64,000 nt of DNA from Ancylobacter oerskovii (GCF_018390555.1 NZ_JAHBGB010000003.1:1-64000), one strand, 5' to 3'; counted from the first letter of the stretch, positions 51,070 through 60,702 are shown. Notes: a model not told the origin generated them from the letters alone. Made by a program: numbers and translations.

Positions 51070-51903
51070 CTATTTGCGAATGAAGGCGAGGATGTCGGCG
51101 TTGAGCTCGTCGGCCTGGGTCGCCAGCATTCCGTGCGGGTACCCCTTGTAGACCTTGAGCTCGCCTTGCTTCAGCAATTTGACCGACAGCAGCGCGGAAT
51201 CCGCAATGGGGACGACCTGATCGTCATCGCCGTGCATGACGAGCACGGGCACGTCGATCCGCTTCAGGTCCTCCGTGAAGTCGGTCTCCGACCAGACCTT
51301 GATGCAGTCGTAATGCGGCTTGATCGCGCCTTCCATGCCCTGGCGCCACCAGTTCTGGACGGTGCCTTCTTGAATGGCTGCGCCCGGGCGGTTGAAGCCA
51401 TAGAAGGGCCCCTTGGCGACGTCGAGGTAGAACTGGGCGCGATTGGCCGCAAGCCCCTTCCGGAAGCCGTCGAACACCTCCATGGGAAGGCCGCCGGGGT
51501 TCTTCTCCGACTTCAGCATGACCGGCGGAATCGCGCCCACCAGAACCGCCTTTGCCACCCGGCCCGGCTTCGCCCCCGCGACGTACCGCGTTGCTTCGCC
51601 GCCGCCGGTCGAGTGTCCGATATGCACCGCGCCCTTCAGGTCGAGATGCTCGACGAGGGCGGTGACGTCCGCCGCATACGTGTCCATATCGGTGCCGCGT
51701 TCGGTCTGCGACGAGCGTCCGTGTCCGCGCCGGTCATGGGCAACCACCCGGAAGCCCTGCGACAGGAAAAACATCAGCTGCGGATCCCACTCGTCGGAGC
51801 TCAGCGGCCAACCATGATGGAACACGATGGGCTGCGCGTCCCGCGGGCCCCAGTCCTTGTAGAAGATCTCGGTTCCATCGCTAACCGTCAGGAAATCGGT
51901 CAT
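51070..51903 (-). CDS. Alpha/beta hydrolase, cofactor-free chloroperoxidase-like
   Basis: A protein of 277 residues with [12 protein letters not shown], the nucleophile Ser in [10 protein letters not shown], Asp in HGDDDQVVP and His in YPHGML. This is the perhydrolase/non-heme chloroperoxidase group, which forms peracids or acts as esterases. GGAGAG precedes the ATG. It is a single leftward unit ahead of the TehA-like gene, with about 110 bases between them. It probably has a role in peroxide or aromatic ester chemistry. Confidence 0.92.
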   Translation of the reverse strand: MTDFLTVSDGTEIFYKDWGPRDAQPIVFHHGWPLSSDEWDPQLMFFLSQGFRVVAHDRRGHGRSSQTERGTDMDTYAADVTALVEHLDLKGAVHIGHSTGGGEATRYVAGAKPGRVAKAVLVGAIPPVMLKSEKNPGGLPMEVFDGFRKGLAANRAQFYLDVAKGPFYGFNRPGAAIQEGTVQNWWRQGMEGAIKPHYDCIKVWSETDFTEDLKRIDVPVLVMHGDDDQVVPIADSALLSVKLLKQGELKVYKGYPHGMLATQADELNADILAFIRK

Positions 51904-52303
51904 TACTCTCTCCGATTGAGTATCACGCAAGCATAGAATCGCGCGCGGCAGCGGCTCGCGATCCCGTTAGATTTTGGTGGGGCCTAGGCGTGAATGGTGG
52001 AGCCGACGCGGTTCCGAAGTATTGGAGCTTGGCACCTTATTTGTACGTTGATGTCGCTTCGAGCCCGAGGGCGTCGCGGAAGGGTAGACTAGCCGCTGAC
52101 GCGCTGGCATGAAATTGCACATGCGGATCTGCGCGGTCCTGACGGGTCCCGACAACGGCGCCTGACTATCCCAGATTGAACAGGATGCGACCCGAGATCC
52201 GATAATCGAAGGATGCTGCAATCGACATCGGCACGATGGGATGCTCGGCCGTCTCCTCGGAGGCCAGCGACCACTTGCGCCGAACCATCAGAGGGATCGA
52301 TCT
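51904..52303. other. Divergent spacer before the Dps gene
   Basis: These 400 bases lie between the divergent hydrolase and Dps genes. Short frames on both strands have no recognisable domain. The promoter of the Dps gene must be here, but no convincing OxyR, Fur or sigma site was seen. Confidence 0.4.
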
Positions 52304-52825
52304 ATGTCGAATATTGGTGCCGCCAGTGATCGCAAGCATGCCGCTCTCGACACGCCTTCCGACCTAGGGGCGAATGCCACCAAGGATATCGCGGCCGCTC
52401 TGACGGCGCTGCTCGCGGACGTGTTCGCGCTTTATTTCAAGACCAAGAATTTCCATTGGCATATGTCGGGCCGGCATTTCCGGGACTATCATCTCCTGCT
52501 CGACGAACAGGCCGCTCAGATTTTCGCTATGACGGACGAGATTGCCGAGCGTGCTCGTAAGATCGGCGGCACGACGCTGCGCTCCATCGGCCATGCGTCA
52601 CGCCTCCAGCGCATCTCCGACAACGACGCGGACTTCGTCACGCCGGACGGCATGCTCGCCGAGCTGCGCGAGGACAACAAGCTGCTGATTGCCCTGATGC
52701 GCGAGACGCACGAGCTCTGCGACGAGCACAATGATGTGGCGAGCGCCAGCTTGCTGGAAAACTGGATCGACGAAGCCGAGCGCAGGCACTGGTTCCTGTT
52801 TGAAACCACCCGCCGAGACGGTTGA
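52304..52825 (+). CDS. dps: Dps-family DNA-binding ferritin
   Basis: A protein of 173 residues with the intersubunit ferroxidase site of Dps: KNFHWHMSGRHFRDYH and LLDEQAAQIFAMTDEIAERA. The last helix (SLLENWIDEAERRHWFLFET) is intact. Dps dodecamers oxidise and store iron and protect DNA under stress. The ATG is seven bases after AGAGGG. It is a single rightward gene. Confidence 0.93.
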   Translation: MSNIGAASDRKHAALDTPSDLGANATKDIAAALTALLADVFALYFKTKNFHWHMSGRHFRDYHLLLDEQAAQIFAMTDEIAERARKIGGTTLRSIGHASRLQRISDNDADFVTPDGMLAELREDNKLLIALMRETHELCDEHNDVASASLLENWIDEAERRHWFLFETTRRDG

Positions 52826-53017
52826 GTGCGTCGCAGGGCGCGCTGCATAGCGGGCCGTGGCGCACCAGCTGGCCCACCGATAGCTCGAGCGGACATAGGT
52901 CGTCACGACTGCTGAACGGTCCGGTGGCATGATGGCGCAATCGGGCGGTCGAGCCGTCGTGTAAGGCCTCTCCGCGATCGGGCCGAGGGCGCGACCACGC
53001 CGAGCGACGTCGGGGAT

Positions 53018-53941
53018 CTACTCTTCGTCCCCGGCACCCGCGGTCATCCATTTGCGATGCTCGGCGAAGCGCTCGACGGCGAGATCGATGAAGCTGCGCA
53101 CCTTGGTCGAGAGGTGATGGCGGTGTGGGTAGATGGCGTTGATCGCAAATTCCACCGGTCGGTGATCCGGCAGAAGCCGCACGAGCTCGCCGGACGCGAT
53201 CTCGCCGGCGATCATGAAGCTCGGCGCCAGCATGATGCCTCGACCGCTCAAGGTCAGCGCGCGAAGGGTCTCCGCGCTGTTGGTCAGGACGTTGCCCGTG
53301 ACTCGAACGGTCTCCGGCTTGCCGCCTGCCCCCTCGAAACGCCAATCATCGCCGTAAGGGTAGAACACGTATCGCAGGCAGTTGTGGTGCGCGAGGTCGG
53401 CAACTCGGGTGGGCGCGGGGTGTGCCTCGAGATAGGCCGGCGCGCAGGTCAGGATGTGGCGCCAAGGCGTCAGGCGCCGGGACACCAGGCTGGAATCCGG
53501 TGGCGACACGGTCCAGATCGCGAGATCGCGGTCATTTTCGATGAGGTCGACCATCCGGTCGCCAACGACCAGATCCAGCGAAACCGCCGGGTAAAGGGTC
53601 AGGAACTCGTCGATGACCGGCGCCAGGAACGGGACGATGTGCAAACTGGTGTGCAGCTTGAGCGTGCCGCGCGGCGTCGCGTGCAGAGCGCCCACCATTC
53701 GGTCCGCATCGTCAAGATCGATCAGAATCTGGCTGGAGCGCTCGTAATAGGTTTTGCCGACCTCGGTCAGGCTGACCTTGCGTGTCGTGCGGTTGAGCAG
53801 ACGTGCACCGAGGCGATCCTCCAGCGCCTGGACATGGTTGCTCACCATCGTGACCGACATGTTGAGGCGCCGCGCTGCAGCGGAGAAGCCGCCGCATTCC
53901 ACGACGCGGCCAAACGCAATCAGGCTGGTGAGCCTATCCAT
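53018..53941 (-). CDS. LysR-family regulator, probable controller of the efflux regulon
   Basis: A LysR regulator of 307 residues. Its DNA-binding part is GFSAAARRLNMSVTMVSNHV with wing LLNRTTRKVSLTEVG; the effector domain starts GTLKLHTSLHIVPFLAPVID. It is divergent from the quinone oxidoreductase gene. Ten bases before its ATG lies a three-part element that is repeated before the HlyD/DHA2 pump genes 1.2 kb away, so it probably controls itself, the oxidoreductase and the pump. Confidence 0.92.
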   Translation of the reverse strand: MDRLTSLIAFGRVVECGGFSAAARRLNMSVTMVSNHVQALEDRLGARLLNRTTRKVSLTEVGKTYYERSSQILIDLDDADRMVGALHATPRGTLKLHTSLHIVPFLAPVIDEFLTLYPAVSLDLVVGDRMVDLIENDRDLAIWTVSPPDSSLVSRRLTPWRHILTCAPAYLEAHPAPTRVADLAHHNCLRYVFYPYGDDWRFEGAGGKPETVRVTGNVLTNSAETLRALTLSGRGIMLAPSFMIAGEIASGELVRLLPDHRPVEFAINAIYPHRHHLSTKVRSFIDLAVERFAEHRKWMTAGAGDEE

Positions 53942-53950
53942 GAACTCTGC

Positions 53951-53999
53951 GGATTATCCGCCCCTGACAAATGATCCTTCCAATACTCCGGGAATTATC
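53951..53999 (+). promoter_or_regulatory. Three-part operator, copy A
   Basis: The order is GGATTATC, 13 bases, TGATCCTTC, 11 bases, GAATTATC. The same three blocks with the same two spacers occur at 55.1 kb (copy B). Spacing of 20-21 bases between block starts equals two helix turns, as expected for a LysR tetramer on one face of the DNA. It lies between the LysR gene and the divergent quinone oxidoreductase gene. Confidence 0.8.
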
Positions 54000-54068
54000 A
54001 CACGCACGGCGACGCCGCATCCTTCCTGAGAGCAAGCGCCGCCGGCTGTGTGGCAGGAAGGAGCTCTG

Positions 54069-55055
54069 GTGGACGTCTCCATTCTCACGCCGCGGCGGCC
54101 CATCTCGCACGTTCGCAATCTGATGACGGCATCTCGCATCCACCGCTATGGGCCCCCAGGGGTCATTGATCTCGACGTCGTAGAGCGGCCCCATCCCGCC
54201 GAGGGCGAAGTCCTGGTTCGGGTGAAGGCCGCGGGCGTGAGTCTTTTGGATGCGTGGATCCGCGCGGGCAGGATTTCGCCGTCCGCGCCTTTGCCGTTGA
54301 CCCTCGGCTCTGAGCTTGCCGGCGTCGTCGCGGCGGTGGGACCTGGCGTGGCGAATTTCACGCCTGGCGATGCCGTGTTTGGTGTCTCCAATCCCGGCTT
54401 TACCGGCGCCTGCGCCGAATACGCCGTCGCCTCGACCGCGATGATCGCCAAGCAGCCGGGGCGGCTCGATTTCATCGATGCGGCTTCCATCCCGGTGGTA
54501 GCGGTCTCTGCGTGGCAGGCGCTGTTCGACCATGCCGATCTCGCAGCCGGTCAGAGCGTTCTCATTCGTGGCGCCGCCAGCAATATCGGAGCGTTCGCTG
54601 TGCAGCTCGCGGCACGCGCGGGTTTGCGCGTGATCGCGACGGCGGACGATGGGGATACCGCTTATGTCCGCGGCCTCGGTGCCTCAGTCGTCATAAACGC
54701 GCGCAGCCCGCGCTTTGAGGAAGCGGCTCGCGACGTCGATGCCGTCGTCGATCTGGTCGGCGGCGGCGCGGGGCGCCGTTCTTTTTCCCTGCTGAAGCGT
54801 GGTGGCGTACTGGTATCGACGGTATCCGCACCCGATCAGGAAGAGGCCGCGCGCTACGGGGTCAGAGCGCTCTTCTTCGTCGCCGAGGTCACCACGGCGC
54901 GCCTCGCTCGCATTGCCGCGATGATCGACGCCGGCGAGCTTTCGACACATATCGGCGCCGTGCTCGCACTCGCCGGCGTGCGCGTTGCGCATGAGATGAT
55001 GGAGGGAGCGCGGCCGCATCCCCGCGGAAAGATTGTCCTGCGGATCGGCACCTAG
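54069..55055 (+). CDS. Quinone oxidoreductase-like MDR protein
   Basis: A medium-chain dehydrogenase/reductase of 328 residues, with GroES-like part VKAAGVSLLDAWIRAG and LTLGSELAGVVAAVG and the nucleotide site VLIRGAASNIGAFAVQLAA (with Ala-Ser in place of Gly-Ala). No structural zinc site is seen. The start chosen is a GTG with AAGGAG five bases before it; an ATG 54 bases on is where the family homology begins and may be the real start. It faces the LysR gene and is followed by the efflux pump operon. Confidence 0.88.
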   Translation: MDVSILTPRRPISHVRNLMTASRIHRYGPPGVIDLDVVERPHPAEGEVLVRVKAAGVSLLDAWIRAGRISPSAPLPLTLGSELAGVVAAVGPGVANFTPGDAVFGVSNPGFTGACAEYAVASTAMIAKQPGRLDFIDAASIPVVAVSAWQALFDHADLAAGQSVLIRGAASNIGAFAVQLAARAGLRVIATADDGDTAYVRGLGASVVINARSPRFEEAARDVDAVVDLVGGGAGRRSFSLLKRGGVLVSTVSAPDQEEAARYGVRALFFVAEVTTARLARIAAMIDAGELSTHIGAVLALAGVRVAHEMMEGARPHPRGKIVLRIGT

Positions 55056-55132
55056 CGGTTCTGTTTCGACCTCGATCGTCGGCATTGTCTGAGATGCGCA
55101 TTTTCACGCGACTGGTCGCGATGCAAGCCGCC

Positions 55133-55181
55133 GGATTATCCCGCCAGGCTTGATGATCCTTCTTCCGCTTCTCGGATTATC
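55133..55181 (+). promoter_or_regulatory. Three-part operator, copy B
   Basis: GGATTATC, 13 bases, TGATCCTTC, 11 bases, GGATTATC, identical in blocks and spacing to copy A except for one base of the third block. It lies 90 bases before the HlyD-type gene. The rest of the two regions is not alike, so the match is functional rather than a recent duplication. Confidence 0.8.
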
Positions 55182-55271
55182 GCGACAGCTGCCGCGCCGC
55201 ATCATCTGAAGGCATCAAAACCTGCCCGGTTTGAGACAGCCGACTCCTGGGTAGCAGTCGAGGAGATTCCG

Positions 55272-56474
55272 ATGAACCAAAGCATCGACAAGGCTGCCTT
55301 GTTGAGGGAAGCAACCCCTGCGGCGCCTATCGTCCAACCTTTAAACGCAGCGCCCGGCCCGACTGAACCCCCCGCGACGGCGCCGGCTGCGGGCGGGCCA
55401 CTGCGGAGACTGGCCATTCCGGTGGGCGGCCTGCTTGCCGTCTGCGGCCTGATAGCGCTCGCTGTCATCCGGTGGGACGCATGGCAGAGTTCGGCCAGTG
55501 TGCAGGCAACCGACAATGCGGTTATCCGCGCCGAACTGACGCGCCTCAGCGCTCGGGTCGCCGGCAACGTCCATCGCGTGCTGGTGCAGGACTTCCAATT
55601 GGTGCGGGCAGGCGACGTTCTGGTCGAGATCGCACCTGAGGACTACGAGGCGCAGGTGGCTCAGGCAGAGGCCGGCGTCGCAGTGGCTCGTGCCATTCGG
55701 GACAACCTGCACAACCAGATCGCATTGCAGCGCGCTGCCGTCACACAGTCTGAGGCGCAGGCCAAAGCAACGGAAGCGCGGGAGCAGCAAACGGTCCTCG
55801 AGCTGCAGCGGCAGCGGGCCCTGCTGGCCTCGACCTTCGGCACTCGCCAGCGGTTCGAGACAGCGACCGCCGATCACCAAGCCGCACAGGCGGCGGCCCA
55901 AGCGAGCCTTGCGGCGGTCGAAGCGCAGCGTCGCCAAATCGACGTGCTGGAAGGCCAGCGCGTGCAACGCGATGCTGAGGTGCAGGCGGCCGCGGCAGCT
56001 CTGCAAACCGCGCGCCTGAAGCTCGGCTATACCCGCGTCGTAGCGCCAGTGGATGGCGTGGTCGGCGAACGCCAGGTGCAGGCCGGCGACTATGTGACCG
56101 TCGGCAGCAACCTTATCGCCGTGGTGCCGCTGCCGGACGTGCATGTGGTCGCGAACTACAAGGAGACCCAACTGACCTATGTGGCGCCGGGCCAGCCGGT
56201 CGAGGTCGCGGTCGACATGTTTCCAGGCACGCCCCTGCGTGGTCATGTGGAGCGCCTTTCGCCGGCCAGCGGCGCGCAGTTCGCGCTGCTGCCGGCCGAC
56301 AATGCCACCGGCAACTTCACGAAGGTCGTGCAGCGCATCCCCGTGCGCATCGCGTTCGAGCCGGGCCAGGAGCTGCTGGCGCGTTTGCGGCCCGGCATGT
56401 CGGTCGTGACGCGCATCCACATCGGCCCGATTGCGGAGGCCGCGCGCCAGGAGCAGGCCGATGCAACCCGGTGA
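55272..56474 (+). CDS. EmrA/HlyD-type membrane fusion protein
   Basis: An adaptor of 400 residues: a proline-rich cytoplasmic start, one membrane helix (LAIPVGGLLAVCGLIALAVI), the lipoyl half-motif RVAGNVHRVLVQDFQLVRAGD, a long coiled coil rich in Ala/Gln (about residues 140-240), then the second lipoyl half VVAPVDGVVGERQVQAGDYV and the barrel. It links an inner-membrane DHA2 pump to an outer-membrane channel. GAGGAG precedes the ATG. It overlaps the pump gene by 14 bases. Confidence 0.92.
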   Translation: MNQSIDKAALLREATPAAPIVQPLNAAPGPTEPPATAPAAGGPLRRLAIPVGGLLAVCGLIALAVIRWDAWQSSASVQATDNAVIRAELTRLSARVAGNVHRVLVQDFQLVRAGDVLVEIAPEDYEAQVAQAEAGVAVARAIRDNLHNQIALQRAAVTQSEAQAKATEAREQQTVLELQRQRALLASTFGTRQRFETATADHQAAQAAAQASLAAVEAQRRQIDVLEGQRVQRDAEVQAAAAALQTARLKLGYTRVVAPVDGVVGERQVQAGDYVTVGSNLIAVVPLPDVHVVANYKETQLTYVAPGQPVEVAVDMFPGTPLRGHVERLSPASGAQFALLPADNATGNFTKVVQRIPVRIAFEPGQELLARLRPGMSVVTRIHIGPIAEAARQEQADATR

Positions 56475-58023
56475 AGCCGGAGGCCGCGCCCCCATCCCTT
56501 CGCTCGCCGTCGCGGCCGTGCTGCTGGGCTGCTTCATCGCGGGCTTCCACACTCGCCTGTTCGGCATCGGTCTGCCGGATTTGCGTGGCGCCATGGGCCT
56601 CGATCCGGATGAGGGGGCATGGCTCTCGACGGTGGCGATGGCGCCGCAAATGCTCGTGGCGCCGGCGATCCCTTGGCTGGTCGCGGTGTTCGGTCTGCGC
56701 CGGATGCTGATCGGTCCCGCCCTGGTTTACGCCGCTGTCTCGCTGCTGATCCCCCTGACCCGCGACTATCCCACGTTGTTGGTCTTGCATGCGCTGCACG
56801 GTGCTCTCCTCGGCGCTTTCGTCCCGGCGGCACTGATGATCATCTTCCGGAGCCTGCCGATGCGGTTTTGGACCGCCGGCGTCGCGATCTACGTGTTGCG
56901 CGCCGGCTTCACGCTGAACGCTGGCGTATTTTTGACTGGCTTCTACACCCAGCAACTCGGCTGGGAATGGCTCTATTGGCAGGATGTCGTGCTCGCCCCG
57001 ATCATGGCGTTGCTGACCTGGCTCGGCGCGCCGCGTGTCAAAGTCGATCGAGCCCTCCTCGCGAAGGCCGACTGGGGCGGCATGATCCTGTTCGGCGTTG
57101 GACTCACGATGGTCTATGTCGCGCTCGATCAGGGCAACCGGCTCGACTGGCTGAATTCTGGTGTCGTCGTATCGCTGCTGGTGGGCGGCGCGGTCCTCTT
57201 CGCCGGCTTCTTGCTCAACGAAGCGGTCGTGGCGGACCCCTGGGCGAGCACCCGGGTCTTGATGTCCCGCAATATCGCCTTGCTGCTCGCGACCTCCTTC
57301 TGTTTCACCTTCGTCGGCACATCGAACGGCTTGGTTCTGCCGAACTTTCTCACCGTCGTGCGGCAATTGCGACCCGAACAGACCGGCGAACTGCTGTTGC
57401 TGTCCGTGGCCCTGCCCATGGTCGTGCTGATGCCGCTGGCATTGATTGTGTTGAAGCGGGTCGATGCGCGGGCGGTGTTGATGTCGGGCCTGGCCAGTTT
57501 CGCACTGGCTGCCTGGCTTGCCACAGGCATGACGCACGACTGGGCGCCCGGCAATTTCGTGGCGGTCGCCCTATTGCAGGCGTTCGGTCAATCCTTCGGC
57601 TTTCTCGCCCTCGTCCTCTATGGGCTCGCCAATTCAGACCCCGCAAAGGCAACCTCCTTCGTCGCCTACATCCAGATCATACGGCTGCTCGGCACCGAGA
57701 ACGGGTCAAGCTTGCTCGGCACCTTCGTACGGGTGCGGGAACAGGTGCATTCGAACCTGATTGGACTACATCTCGAAGCTGGTGACGGGGCGGTGGCGCA
57801 GGCTCTGGCCGGCCTCTCCTCGATGTACGCAAGCCATGGTGCAGCAGCTGCGCACGGTCGCGCGCTCGGCACTCTTGCTGCAATGGTCCAGCGGGAGGCC
57901 TATACCCTGGCGCATATCGACGCCTTCCGTCTGGCCTTCTGGGTTGCCATCGTCGGCATGGTCCTCGTGGCCTGCATGGGCCGCGCCAAACCCGGGCCTT
58001 TTACGCACCGGCAAATTGGGTAG
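56461..58023 (+). CDS. EmrB/DHA2-type MFS efflux pump
   Basis: A permease of 520 residues with about 14 membrane segments. The opening is AVLLGCFIAGFHTRLFGIGL, then DEGAWLSTVAMAPQMLVAPA and the loop FGLRRMLIG. It forms a proton-driven drug or aromatic-acid pump with the HlyD-type protein before it. No outer-membrane partner gene is in the window. The pair lies behind copy B of the three-part operator. Confidence 0.92.
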   Translation: MQPGEAGGRAPIPSLAVAAVLLGCFIAGFHTRLFGIGLPDLRGAMGLDPDEGAWLSTVAMAPQMLVAPAIPWLVAVFGLRRMLIGPALVYAAVSLLIPLTRDYPTLLVLHALHGALLGAFVPAALMIIFRSLPMRFWTAGVAIYVLRAGFTLNAGVFLTGFYTQQLGWEWLYWQDVVLAPIMALLTWLGAPRVKVDRALLAKADWGGMILFGVGLTMVYVALDQGNRLDWLNSGVVVSLLVGGAVLFAGFLLNEAVVADPWASTRVLMSRNIALLLATSFCFTFVGTSNGLVLPNFLTVVRQLRPEQTGELLLLSVALPMVVLMPLALIVLKRVDARAVLMSGLASFALAAWLATGMTHDWAPGNFVAVALLQAFGQSFGFLALVLYGLANSDPAKATSFVAYIQIIRLLGTENGSSLLGTFVRVREQVHSNLIGLHLEAGDGAVAQALAGLSSMYASHGAAAAHGRALGTLAAMVQREAYTLAHIDAFRLAFWVAIVGMVLVACMGRAKPGPFTHRQIG

Positions 58024-58182
58024 CTCTCTCGCCGGCGCGACCACCACGCTCGGAGCAAGGTCCCCTTTCGCGGCCGGGTCAGGCGCGCGGAGCCCCTCAA
58101 CCTTGGCGGCCGCCGCCGTGCAACATGGCGAGCAGGCCATATGGATTCGATCGATCAAGGGGGCGTCGACCGCGGCCCCGTC

Positions 58183-59397
58183 TCACGGATGCTTCGGCCG
58201 CTCCCCGCGGAACAGCGCGAAAGCGAAGATTCCGATCAGCAGCTCAACGCCGGCAAAGATGGCGAAGGCGGTGACGAAGCCGAAGGTGAGCAACGCGCCG
58301 AAGGCAAGACTGCCGAGGCCAAAGCCCACGAAGAGGGTGAAGACATTCAGACCCATGGCTTGGCCGGCGCGCTTGCCGCCGAGCGTTGTGACGATTCCCC
58401 CAAAGAGAGGCTGGGTCATGTCGTAGCCGAGGGAGAGCAGTATGGCGACAAGCGGAATGGCGACTGCGGGAAGCGGCAAGGTCAGAAGCGCCGCGGCGCC
58501 CGCGCCGATCAACAGGCCGGCGGGGATAAGTCGTGCTCGGCCCCACCGATCCGCAACGGCGCCGATGGCCGGTCCCAGCAGGAAACCCGGCACGCCGTAG
58601 CCCAGAAGTGCGAGGCCGATGCCGGTCGGATCGAGATGATGCACTTGCTCCAGATAGAGACCGAGCCAGGTGAAGACGCCGGAGTGAAAGATCGAATTGA
58701 TCAAGACGTAAGCATAGGTGCGCCGCGCCCGCGATGGTCCGAGCAATTCCCGGTAACCCGCGACGACATCTCGGACCGATCCCATGACCGGCTGTGCTGC
58801 CGTGGCGATAAAATCGCGACGGGGAAACAGCATCAGAAGGAGAGCGAAACCTGCCGCACCAACCACGAGAAACAGTCCCTGCCAGGAGAGGTGTGGCTCG
58901 AGCAGGGAGCCGAGCGGCGAGCCGAACGCCATGCCGCCGGCCATCGCGCCGAAGAGCCAGCCGAGTGCCTTGCCGCGCTGCTCGAACACATAGAGCCGTC
59001 CGACCAGTGCCAGGGCGAGAGGCACCACGCCGCTCGCCCCGATGCCGGTGGCAATTCGAAATAGCAGGAGCTGCTCGGCAGTCTGTGCGGTCGCCGTCAG
59101 GATGGACAAGGCCGAGAACGCCGCCAGCGACGCCAGCATCACCCGGTGGATGCCAATCCGGTCGGCGAGAACACCATAGACGAGCACAGCGATCCCGTAC
59201 GGGATCAAATAGGCCGGCACGATCAATCCGGTGAATTGCTCCGAGGTGTGAAGCACCTTCGACAGCTGCGGAATGATCGGCGCGACCATGTAGCCTTGGA
59301 AGAAAACGACGAAGGTCGCCGCTACCAGGAGACGGAGAAGGCTTCTGCGTTCGCTCTCGAGCGCAGTCACCGAATGGGTCGAGGCCAGAGGCTTCAT
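58183..59397 (-). CDS. MFS transporter (12-helix drug/sugar type)
   Basis: A transporter of 404 residues with 12 hydrophobic segments. Motif A is GVLADRIGIHRVM; the second half repeats it as GAVADRWGRARLI. The first helix FVVFFQGYMVAPIIPQL is that of arabinose-efflux/drug-type MFS proteins. It is convergent with the DHA2 pump gene. A single gene; the substrate is unknown. Confidence 0.9.
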   Translation of the reverse strand: MKPLASTHSVTALESERRSLLRLLVAATFVVFFQGYMVAPIIPQLSKVLHTSEQFTGLIVPAYLIPYGIAVLVYGVLADRIGIHRVMLASLAAFSALSILTATAQTAEQLLLFRIATGIGASGVVPLALALVGRLYVFEQRGKALGWLFGAMAGGMAFGSPLGSLLEPHLSWQGLFLVVGAAGFALLLMLFPRRDFIATAAQPVMGSVRDVVAGYRELLGPSRARRTYAYVLINSIFHSGVFTWLGLYLEQVHHLDPTGIGLALLGYGVPGFLLGPAIGAVADRWGRARLIPAGLLIGAGAAALLTLPLPAVAIPLVAILLSLGYDMTQPLFGGIVTTLGGKRAGQAMGLNVFTLFVGFGLGSLAFGALLTFGFVTAFAIFAGVELLIGIFAFALFRGERPKHP

Positions 59398-59718
59398 CTA
59401 CTTATCGCAATCTCGATGGGGCCCCGTCGAGCCGACGCGCTGAGAGGCTGAGGAGGATCATGACGACAGGGGCGGAGCCGTCGCCAGGGTCGGTGACGGA
59501 CGCGGGCACGCAGCAAGATCGCAAACTCACCCTTCAGTCCGGGCTGGAACGACCCCACGAGGAGCTGGCCTAGGCAGCACTATCCATGCGACCGAGATTC
59601 GCTTCTTGAAAGCTCGCGCTCGCTTTGGACGTTCGTGTCGTGGAAGAGCCCTCGATGTGATGGAGATCTCGGCGCTCGACCTGTCGTCGGCACCAAAGAG
59701 CAAAGAGCGAGAGGCCCA
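59398..59718. other. Spacer between MFS and LuxR genes
   Basis: No intact gene is seen. It contains the second copy (about 59600-59636) of the 37-base stretch also found near 43.1 kb. In the rightward frame it reads FLKARARFGRSC and has no start of its own. Confidence 0.35.
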
Positions 59719-60516
59719 TCATCGCAGAATCTTGTTGCGCAAGGCGATAGCGATGGCGTGTCCCTTCGTGACGGCCCCGAGCTTCTCTCGGATCGCCTGA
59801 AGATGTTTGGTGACCGTCGGGCGTGAAATCCCGAGTATTATCGCGATCTCCCAGTCGGTTTTTCCTTCGGAGGCCCATTGGAGACACTCGTATTCGCGGA
59901 CCGTCAAACTGCCGAGGGATCGCTTTCGAACGAAGGTGTGCTGAAGCGCGCGGCCGATCGCATAGCTCGCGAGAAACCCCAAGGCGGAGGTCGCGGCTGG
60001 GTCCAGGGACGCGCGATCTCCGCCGAAGGAAATCGCCGCAAGTCCATTTCCGAGCAATGCAATGGGAACGACATACCCCGCCCGCAGTCCGAATTCGCTT
60101 GCTTCGCCGCGAATGAGGCTGACGTCGTCGGTCCGCTCGCAGGAGCCATAAGCGTCCTCCCATGAAAACGGCACGCGCTCATGTTGAAGGCGATGGAAGA
60201 TGGGATCGCGGAAGAGATATCCGCGACCATTGTAGCGCTCGGCCCAACCCGCCGGGAGGCGCTGAAACAACGTCCTTTCGCGGACATTCGCCGGCGCCAT
60301 GGGCGCGGAGGGAACGAGCCCACCGAAGACGCAAGTCAGGCCGAAATCACGAGCTACATCGACGAGGCAGTCCTCGACATCGATCAGGCCGCTTGATCGT
60401 TCAATCTCCTCAATGACGCGCCAAGTGCGCTCGAGAGCCCTTTCCAATGCTTTGTTCCATCTCAGCGCAAAGGCATCACTCCGGTCGGCGAAAGAGCGCC
60501 GCGCAATCGGACACAC
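59719..60516 (-). CDS. LuxR-type regulator with autoinducer-binding domain, no LuxI partner
   Basis: A 265-residue LuxR protein. The N-terminal domain has the acyl-homoserine-lactone pattern: YNGRGYLFRDPIFHRL with the conserved Tyr and Asp-Pro, PFSWEDAYGSC with the Trp, and EFGLRAGYVVPI with the conserved Gly. The C-terminal helix-turn-helix is complete (LTVREYECLQWASEGKTDWE, then SRPTVTKHLQAIREKLG). No luxI-type synthase is in the window, so it is a solo by present evidence. The start is a GTG with a weak ribosome site. An exported MBL hydrolase gene lies just upstream on the same strand. Confidence 0.87.
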   Translation of the reverse strand: MCPIARRSFADRSDAFALRWNKALERALERTWRVIEEIERSSGLIDVEDCLVDVARDFGLTCVFGGLVPSAPMAPANVRERTLFQRLPAGWAERYNGRGYLFRDPIFHRLQHERVPFSWEDAYGSCERTDDVSLIRGEASEFGLRAGYVVPIALLGNGLAAISFGGDRASLDPAATSALGFLASYAIGRALQHTFVRKRSLGSLTVREYECLQWASEGKTDWEIAIILGISRPTVTKHLQAIREKLGAVTKGHAIAIALRNKILR

Positions 60517-60702
60517 GCCTGTGCTGTGGAGCGGTTTCGACCAGGGGCGGCGACGGATTCGGCTTTTTGGATCCGTCCATGGCGGCGCTCCCGAGGGCGC
60601 CCTGCCCGCCTGGCGTTCGAATTCCTATCGGGTCCATGCGTGCGGTCGGGGTAGGCGCCCGCCTTCGGTGAGGCCCACCCCGCGATAGATCCGTCGGCGC
60701 TA

